Source of the DNA: an uncultured Bacteriovoracaceae bacterium
GTDB taxonomy: Bacteria > Bdellovibrionota > Bacteriovoracia > Bacteriovoracales > Bacteriovoracaceae
NCBI GenBank assembly: GCA_937952395.1
Contig: CALFYV010000226.1
Coordinates: 1 to 11,214, forward strand
Reading direction: 5' to 3'
Length of the DNA: 11,214 nucleotides
Positions 5,905 to 11,214 of the stretch are shown here, in pieces. Below the pieces are notes generated by a model, which saw nothing but the letters and a program-made list of their open reading frames with translations, was not told the DNA's origin and did no database searches. Made by a program: the position numbers and the translations under genes. Within the stretch, counting starts at the first letter, position 1. Every line of letters begins with the position of its first letter.

Positions 5905-7793
5905 TGAAAGCAAAAATTGTTTTAACATTTATTGTTTTTATTCTTCTTTTCTCAAGTGTCATTATTAAAGCATTTTACGTCCAAGTTATTAATCGTAGTA
6001 ATTTATTGGCCTATTCGGAGTCACAGTTTATTAGAAAAGTAACGAGGTATCCAAAAAGAGGGCAGATATTAGATCGAAATAAAAATCCTCTTGCGATCAA
6101 TGTAAAGACATATGGAATTTTTGCTATTCCTAAAAATATTAAAAATACCAGATCAACTCTTTTAAAACTTTCAAAAATAATACCCTCTCTAAGTTTTCAA
6201 GAAATGTATAAAAAAATTAAAAATCGCTCAAAATATACTTGGATATCAAGAAAAGAAAAACTAGAACCAGCACAGTTAGAACAAATTGAAAAATTAGAAG
6301 GTATTTATCTTGAAGAGCAAGCCAGTCGTCTTTATCCAAACAACGAACTAGCATCCCAAATTTTAGGATTTGTTGGAGTTGATAATGCTGGTTTATCAGG
6401 TATTGAGTATTTCTTTGATAAGAAACTTAAAGGTGAAGCCCAAATTATAAAATATTTAAAAGACGCAAAGGGAAGACCAATTAAGCTTGAGAGCAAAGAT
6501 TCTCACCAGAGTTCTGAAGATATTGTTCTATCAATTGATAAAGACATACAAGCTGCTCTTGAAAAACACTTAAGAGAAGGAGTTGAGAGCTCCAAGGCCC
6601 TAAGCGGTGGTGCCGCTGTAATGGATGTCGAAACTGGAGAGATTTGGGCAATGGCCAATTATCCATCATATGATCCCAACAATATTGGCGATTCGAAGCC
6701 GCATCAAAGAAAGCTTTCTTTTGTTAGTGATCCATTTGAACCCGGTTCAGTATTTAAAACATTTACAATTGCTGCTGCTTTGGAAAATAAAATTGTACGT
6801 CCTGATACAAATTATTATTGCGAAAAGGGACAATTGCAAGTTAACAATCACATTATTAGCGAAGCTGATACGGCAAAGGTTTATGACTGGTTATCTGTTT
6901 CTGATATCCTTGCCCATAGTTCTAATATTGGTACAACGAAAATTGCCTTTGATCTTACTTTCCAAAAGTTAAAATTATTTTTAGCAGAGCTTAATTTTGG
7001 TCAAAAAACAGGAATTGAATTGCCAGGAGAATCACGAGGAATACTAACAAGCGATCCTGAGGTTAGTGCACTAACTTTAAGCAATATAAGTTTTGGTCAA
7101 GGCATCGCAACAACAGCGATTCAGATTCTTTCGGGGTATTCGGCTATTATCAACGGAGGAATATATGTGAATCCGACGTTGATAAAAAATTCGAAACCAG
7201 TAAAAACTAAGATTTTATCTAGGGACGCTGCAGACAAGGTTGTAAAAATGTTGATTCAGGCAGTTGAGGATGGTACTGGCCAAAATGCCAAGATACCACA
7301 TTTCGTTATCGCAGGAAAAACCAGTACCGCTCAAAGAGTTTCGGAAGAAGGTGGCTATAAAGGATATGTTCCAGGGTTTGTTGGTTTTCCTATCAATGTA
7401 AAAAGAAAATTTGTCGTTTACGTTTATGTGGATAACCCAGAGGGTAAGTATTATGGTGCTCAAATTGCAGCGCCTATATTTAAAAAGATAACTGAATACA
7501 TTCTCTATAAAAATAAAGAGTTTCATCAAATGGCAAAACTAGATGCAAATCAAGAAAATAAAACGATTGATCGTGTCAAGACAGGAGCTTCTTCAGTCTC
7601 CAAGGCAGCGATAGGAATTATTCCCAGTTTTATCGGATTAGATAAAAGATCTGCTAGGCAGCTGGCTGAGAAGCATAAGTTAGATATTAAAAGCAAAGGT
7701 TTTGGTATTGTCAGTCAGCAATATCCTGAAAGTGGTACTATGGTGAATCAGAAGACCATTTCACTTTATTTCACACCTCCTAAATATGAATAA
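5904..7793 (+). CDS. ftsI: Septal penicillin-binding protein 3 (peptidoglycan transpeptidase) with PASTA domain
   Basis: Class B penicillin-binding protein that cross-links peptidoglycan at the division septum. It has 629 residues: a membrane anchor (about 5-24), a pedestal domain starting near RGQILDRN (52-59), the transpeptidase domain (about 205-540) and a C-terminal PASTA domain (about 566-625: IPSFIGLDKRSARQLAEKH, then GFGIVSQQYPESGTMV). Catalytic motifs are S282-V-F-K285 in FEPGSVFKTFT, S339-S-N341, and K472-T-S-T475. The third motif reads KTST rather than the usual KTGT. E. coli FtsI lacks PASTA; SpoVD/Pbp2x-like proteins have it. The start overlaps ftsL as TAATG with no binding site, suggesting coupling. 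The last 8 bases overlap murE. It is assigned as FtsI rather than PBP2 because of the dcw position and PASTA. Confidence 0.95.
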   Translation: MKAKIVLTFIVFILLFSSVIIKAFYVQVINRSNLLAYSESQFIRKVTRYPKRGQILDRNKNPLAINVKTYGIFAIPKNIKNTRSTLLKLSKIIPSLSFQEMYKKIKNRSKYTWISRKEKLEPAQLEQIEKLEGIYLEEQASRLYPNNELASQILGFVGVDNAGLSGIEYFFDKKLKGEAQIIKYLKDAKGRPIKLESKDSHQSSEDIVLSIDKDIQAALEKHLREGVESSKALSGGAAVMDVETGEIWAMANYPSYDPNNIGDSKPHQRKLSFVSDPFEPGSVFKTFTIAAALENKIVRPDTNYYCEKGQLQVNNHIISEADTAKVYDWLSVSDILAHSSNIGTTKIAFDLTFQKLKLFLAELNFGQKTGIELPGESRGILTSDPEVSALTLSNISFGQGIATTAIQILSGYSAIINGGIYVNPTLIKNSKPVKTKILSRDAADKVVKMLIQAVEDGTGQNAKIPHFVIAGKTSTAQRVSEEGGYKGYVPGFVGFPINVKRKFVVYVYVDNPEGKYYGAQIAAPIFKKITEYILYKNKEFHQMAKLDANQENKTIDRVKTGASSVSKAAIGIIPSFIGLDKRSARQLAEKHKLDIKSKGFGIVSQQYPESGTMVNQKTISLYFTPPKYE

Positions 7794-9165
7794 AAAAGAT
7801 ATTTTAACAAAGTTAAAAGGATATGTTTTATATGAAAACATTAAATCTGTTCAAATTGACAATGTTGAATGGAAGGCAGAAATTTCGAATAAAAATACAG
7901 CACTCTTTTATAATTTAAGTGATTCTCTTTTGGCCCAAGATGCTTTTTATAATCGAATAAAAAGCTCATGCTACGGAGTGCTTATAACAGATTTTTTTGA
8001 TGAAAAAATTAAAAAAATTTCAAACGTTATTATCATAAAACCAGATTCATGGCTTGTGGCACAGAAGATACTTTGTGATATTTTTTATCCTATAAAAGGT
8101 AAATTAAAATTAATCGGCATAACAGGAACTAATGGCAAAACAACTACAGCGGATCTTATTCGACAGTTGGTTGAGCAAGTGATGCATAAAGCATTTGTTG
8201 TAGGCACCTTGGGCATTACAAACAACACTGGTGTTATTTTTGAAACAGGCTTAACGACTCCCCCCTATATTTGGAATCGACAATTTATTCATAAATATCA
8301 AGATGATTATGATGTGGCCATTTTTGAAGTCAGCAGTCACGCACTTGTTCAAAAAAGAATTTTCAAATTAGATTTTGACTATGTTATCTGGACCAGTTTT
8401 TCACAAGATCATTTAGATTATCACAAAACAATGAGTGAATACTTTGAAGCAAAACGACTTATTTTAAACTATTCAAAACATCCAGTTATCGTCTCTGGCA
8501 AAGCACATAATATTTTTTCAAAATTAAAACCACAAGAGTATGAAATTGCACGGAGTTTTGAAGAAATTACTTTAAAACAAATAATACCTCTCTTTTTTGA
8601 AAGCAAATTTAATCAAAATAACTTCGAGTGCGCCTACCATTGTGTTAAGTTACTCTATCCCTCATCAAAGATAAGTTTATCAAGCTTAAAACCGCCTCCT
8701 GGTCGGTTTAATGTTATTGAGTGGAAAAAACGGAAAATTATTATTGATTTTGCACATACTCCAGATGCTCTTTTAAATATCGGCGGTGCAATTAAGAGTA
8801 TTTATGTAGACTCTAAAATAATAACAGTTTTTGGTTGTGGAGGAGACAGAGATAGAAGTAAGAGAGTATTAATGGGTAGAGCAGTTAGTCAATTCAGTTC
8901 ATTTGTATACCTGACCAATGATAATCCTAGAAATGAAAATCCCGAGCAAATAGTTTCTGATATTATTCCAGGCTTAGAGGTAGAATATCAAGTAATTCTA
9001 TCAAGAAAAGAGGCTATTAAAAATGCCTTAGACAAATCACAAGAGGGAAATATTATTTTAATAGCAGGGAAGGGGCATGAGAGTTATATTTTAGTTAAAG
9101 ATGAAAAAATCCAACATTTAGATGAAGCTGTTGTCAGGGAATATATAAAGAAACATCATGATTAA
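7786..9165 (+). CDS. murE: UDP-MurNAc-L-Ala-D-Glu:meso-diaminopimelate ligase
   Basis: Cytosolic ATP-dependent ligase adding the third stem-peptide residue. The 459 residues are shorter than E. coli MurE (495). The central domain has P-loop ITGTNGKTTT (112-121), TTPP (157-160), EVSSHAL (181-187), DHLDYH (208-213) and K223 in EAKRL, the carbamylated lysine position. The C-terminal domain has IDFAHTPDAL (320-329), D379-N-P-R382 followed by NENP, and AGKGHE (427-432). The DNPR motif is the known mark of meso-diaminopimelate as substrate, against lysine. The first 105 residues are odd: the DSR-V-PG-FVA motif that binds UDP in MurE is not recognisable, although the neighbour MurF keeps its version. 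The start is ATG 7786, 8 bases inside ftsI; no binding site is seen, and the sequence before it is CACCTCCT. Confidence 0.95.
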   Translation: MNKKDILTKLKGYVLYENIKSVQIDNVEWKAEISNKNTALFYNLSDSLLAQDAFYNRIKSSCYGVLITDFFDEKIKKISNVIIIKPDSWLVAQKILCDIFYPIKGKLKLIGITGTNGKTTTADLIRQLVEQVMHKAFVVGTLGITNNTGVIFETGLTTPPYIWNRQFIHKYQDDYDVAIFEVSSHALVQKRIFKLDFDYVIWTSFSQDHLDYHKTMSEYFEAKRLILNYSKHPVIVSGKAHNIFSKLKPQEYEIARSFEEITLKQIIPLFFESKFNQNNFECAYHCVKLLYPSSKISLSSLKPPPGRFNVIEWKKRKIIIDFAHTPDALLNIGGAIKSIYVDSKIITVFGCGGDRDRSKRVLMGRAVSQFSSFVYLTNDNPRNENPEQIVSDIIPGLEVEYQVILSRKEAIKNALDKSQEGNIILIAGKGHESYILVKDEKIQHLDEAVVREYIKKHHD

Positions 9166-10558
9166 TGCTAGCTATATAAAAAATTTAAAGTCTTTCATTT
9201 CAAGTAATTTTGAATTACCAGAAAATTGGATTAATTTTTCAACAGATACACGCACCTATGCAGATGGGATGTTTGTAGCTATATCTGGTGAAAAGTATAA
9301 CGCTGTTAATTTCTTAGGAAAAGTTATCGAGAAAGGATGTAAATGTATTGTTTATAGCAATGGAGAAATGAATAATAAAATTATTAAAGAAATAAGTAAA
9401 AATAATGGTGATGTCCAATTTATAAAAGTTTCTGATAGTGTCAAATTTTTACAAGAAATAGCGAGCGTACAAACAAAGAATTGGCAGCAAAATGGTAATT
9501 TAGTTTTTGGAATCTCTGGCTCCAATGGTAAAACAACTCACAAAGAGATGATTTTTCATATACTAAATCAGTTATTTCCAAATCAAGTCATAAAAACACT
9601 TTCAAATAATAATAATCACCTGGGAGTGCCGTTGACATTGCTATCGCTCAATCCAAACACAAAATATGCGGTAGTTGAATTTGGAAGTAACCACCCAGGA
9701 GAAATGAAAACGGTATGTGATATCGCCATGCCTAAAGTTGGAATAACAACAAATATTGGAAGCACACACATGGAGTTTTTTCCAACCATTGAAGATGTTT
9801 TTATTGAAGAGGCTTATATATATAAAGTTGTTATGCAACAAAATGAAAATGAACGAATATTTCTTATCAATCAAGATGACGAGCAGTTACAAAAACTAGA
9901 GTCAGCCAAAGGCGTTTATCGATACGGACATAAAGGAAATTTAGACAATCAAGTTTCTGTTACGAGTGAACATGCGGAAATAGTGTTTAAAGGAAAAAAA
10001 ATTCGCTTAACCAATGAGAAGTTAACAGGAGAGCATAATTTTTATAACTTGTCTGGGAGTGTTTTATTATGTCTCTATATTTTCCCTGATAAAATCACCG
10101 AGATTACCAAGGCAGCGATGAGCTTCACGCCATCAATGAACAGATCCCAATGGATAGATTTCGAAGATTTAAAAATATTTCTTGATGCCTATAATGCTAA
10201 CCCTTCTTCAATGAGATTATCTGTTAAGGGGTTTGTGGATTATTTACCAAAGTTAAAAGCTTTACCAAAAGACTGCTGCGCTATAATTGGCAGTATGCAC
10301 GAGTTGGGAGAGCTGTCTCCATCTTTACATCAAGAGCTTGGCTCATATTTAAATTCACTTGGTTTGGCTAAAGTTATTTTTGTAGGTAAATTTGCTCAAG
10401 ATTTTGCCAAGGATTATAGGGGTAGCTACGAATGCTTTGATAATATTACCGATTTTAAATTACAGGCTTTTGCCGAACATAAAAAAAAGTATAAAGTCTT
10501 CTTCATTAAAGGCAGTCGTTCTTTACAACTCGAGTCATTAATAGATATAACTATCTGA
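9158..10558 (+). CDS. murF: UDP-MurNAc-tripeptide:D-alanyl-D-alanine ligase
   Basis: Completes the UDP-MurNAc-pentapeptide by adding D-Ala-D-Ala in the cytosol. The 466 residues are of normal length. The N-terminal domain keeps STDTR...DGMFVAISGE (28-45). The central ATPase domain has P-loop GISGSNGKTT (118-127), NNNHLGVPLTLL (151-162), VEFGSNHPGEM (173-183) and NIGSTHMEFF (199-208). The C-terminal domain has GEHNFYN (291-297), DAYNANPSSM (343-352) and GSMHELGELS (378-387). The P-loop is followed by His-Lys-Glu-Met, where Thr/Val-Lys-Glu-Met is more common, a mild variation. Two A8 runs occur inside the gene (near 9984 and 10481) without obvious consequence. The start codon lies 8 bases inside murE; a weak or absent binding site points to coupled translation. 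Confidence 0.96.
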   Translation: MINASYIKNLKSFISSNFELPENWINFSTDTRTYADGMFVAISGEKYNAVNFLGKVIEKGCKCIVYSNGEMNNKIIKEISKNNGDVQFIKVSDSVKFLQEIASVQTKNWQQNGNLVFGISGSNGKTTHKEMIFHILNQLFPNQVIKTLSNNNNHLGVPLTLLSLNPNTKYAVVEFGSNHPGEMKTVCDIAMPKVGITTNIGSTHMEFFPTIEDVFIEEAYIYKVVMQQNENERIFLINQDDEQLQKLESAKGVYRYGHKGNLDNQVSVTSEHAEIVFKGKKIRLTNEKLTGEHNFYNLSGSVLLCLYIFPDKITEITKAAMSFTPSMNRSQWIDFEDLKIFLDAYNANPSSMRLSVKGFVDYLPKLKALPKDCCAIIGSMHELGELSPSLHQELGSYLNSLGLAKVIFVGKFAQDFAKDYRGSYECFDNITDFKLQAFAEHKKKYKVFFIKGSRSLQLESLIDITI

Positions 10559-10561
10559 ATT

Positions 10562-10566
10562 AAGGA
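10562..10566 (+). promoter_or_regulatory. Ribosome binding site for mraY
   Basis: AAGGA six bases before ATG 10573, in the 14-base gap after murF. It supports that ATG, which also gives an N-terminus collinear with E. coli MraY. Confidence 0.75.
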
Positions 10567-10572
10567 TTCATC

Positions 10573-11214
10573 ATGTTATATCATTATCTCTATCCTCTCA
10601 GCGAGAGCTTAAGCGCGTTTAATCTGTTTCGTTATATTACGCTTCGCTCCTTTTTGGCCTTTATTTTGGCTTCAATTATTTCTATGCTTTGGGGCAAGAA
10701 ATTTATTGGTTACATGCGTGATAAGCAATTTGGACAATTTATCAGAGATTTAGGGCCTGAAAGCCATAAAAAGAAACAAGGAACCCCAACGATGGGTGGA
10801 ATTTTTATTATTGGCTCGATTCTTTTAACTTGTTTAATCGTTGGTAATTTTAATTCATGGCCCTTTTTATCATGCCTTATAGTTCTTGTTTCTTATTTCT
10901 CTCTGGGCTGGCTTGATGATTATTTGAAAGTTTTAAAGAAAAACAGTGATGGGGTTTCAGGAAAAGCAAAACTTTTATGGCAGTTTGCTACCTCGGCTTT
11001 GTTAATCTATTTTTTAATAAAAAATGAAATTATGGATGGCACACTCTATCTCCCTTTCATAAAAGAACCAGTCTATGATCTTGGCTTGTGGTACACGGCT
11101 TTTGCTTCTCTAGTTATAGTTGGTTCAAGTAACGCCGTAAATTTAACTGATGGCCTGGATGGCTTGGCAATCGGCCCGATTGTGACAAGTGCTGCAACAC
11201 TGGGTTTATTATCC
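10573..11214 (+). CDS. mraY: Phospho-N-acetylmuramoyl-pentapeptide transferase, 3' end missing
   Basis: Integral membrane enzyme that transfers phospho-MurNAc-pentapeptide from UDP to undecaprenyl phosphate, forming lipid I. The open frame runs from ATG 10573 to the window edge (214 codons, no stop); the family is about 360 residues, so some 40% is missing. Visible features are a first membrane helix (about 26-40), GPESH then GTPTMGG (61-76), the catalytic-site pair D115-D116 in WLDDYLK, and NAVNLTDGLDGLA (187-199) with D193. From memory these fall at the same residue numbers as in E. coli MraY, so the N-terminal half has no net insertion or deletion. Several hydrophobic helices lie between the motifs. 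The order murE-murF-mraY is the standard dcw order; murD and ftsW would be expected next. Confidence 0.97.
   Translation, partial: MLYHYLYPLSESLSAFNLFRYITLRSFLAFILASIISMLWGKKFIGYMRDKQFGQFIRDLGPESHKKKQGTPTMGGIFIIGSILLTCLIVGNFNSWPFLSCLIVLVSYFSLGWLDDYLKVLKKNSDGVSGKAKLLWQFATSALLIYFLIKNEIMDGTLYLPFIKEPVYDLGLWYTAFASLVIVGSSNAVNLTDGLDGLAIGPIVTSAATLGLLS

Noticed and set aside
6481..6972. Minus-strand (6481-6669) and plus-strand (6625-6972) open frames inside ftsI
   Set aside because: Both overlap the conserved SxxK/SxN region of ftsI in other frames and show only low-complexity hydrophobic sequence.
7215..7529. Minus-strand open frame of 104 codons inside ftsI
   Set aside because: It lies wholly opposite the transpeptidase domain, has no family resemblance and no binding site; it is a shadow of ftsI.
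9641..9874. Minus-strand open frame of 77 codons inside murF
   Set aside because: Opposite the conserved central domain of murF, with no recognisable protein features.
1..11214. CRISPR arrays, tRNA/rRNA genes, insertion sequences, attachment sites, riboswitches, rho-independent terminators
   Set aside because: None seen on either strand: coding sequence is nearly continuous, and no spaced repeats, inverted terminal repeats or GC stem plus T-run was found by eye.

Overview
The window is a gene-dense, clearly AT-rich stretch of bacterial chromosome. It carries twelve genes, all on the + strand, and no gap longer than about 20 bases. The best guess for the source is a predatory or predator-related member of the Bdellovibrionota, more like the low-GC Bacteriovorax/Halobacteriovorax side than Bdellovibrio itself. 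This rests on a near-perfect Myxococcus-type MglA GTPase beside a roadblock-domain gene, a meso-diaminopimelate-type MurE, an FtsI with a C-terminal PASTA domain, and low GC. The assignment is inference; no 16S or other marker is present.

Region 1 (1-2296) is the classic replication/recombination operon: the 3' part of dnaX (DNA polymerase III tau/gamma), ebfC/ybaB and recR. Region 2 (2293-3817) is a cell-polarity and stringent-response insert: a roadblock/LC7 protein that looks like a divergent MglB, the Ras-like GTPase MglA, and a DksA-type zinc-finger RNA polymerase regulator. Region 3 (3837-4673) is a lone methylthioadenosine/purine nucleoside phosphorylase. Region 4 (4673-11214) is the start of the division and cell-wall (dcw) cluster: rsmH, ftsL, ftsI, murE, murF and mraY, with mraY running off the 3' edge. 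mraZ, which usually precedes rsmH, is absent; mtnP occupies its place.

Reading frames touch or overlap at six of the eleven junctions (ATGA at recR/mglB; TAATG at mtnP/rsmH, rsmH/ftsL and ftsL/ftsI; 8-base overlaps at ftsI/murE and murE/murF). No terminator or clear promoter is visible, so the whole block may be one long transcript with strong translational coupling. In function, region 4 makes the lipid-linked peptidoglycan precursor (MurE adds meso-Dap, MurF adds D-Ala-D-Ala, MraY moves the product to the lipid carrier) and supplies septal synthesis (FtsL, FtsI). MglA and its partner would set which pole is active.

The points most worth a second look are an A9 slippery run in dnaX with stops in both other frames, placed at the clamp-loader/tail boundary; a candidate MglB beside mglA in a lineage whose best-known member is reported to have lost mglB; and a MurE whose N-terminal nucleotide-binding domain lacks the usual motif.
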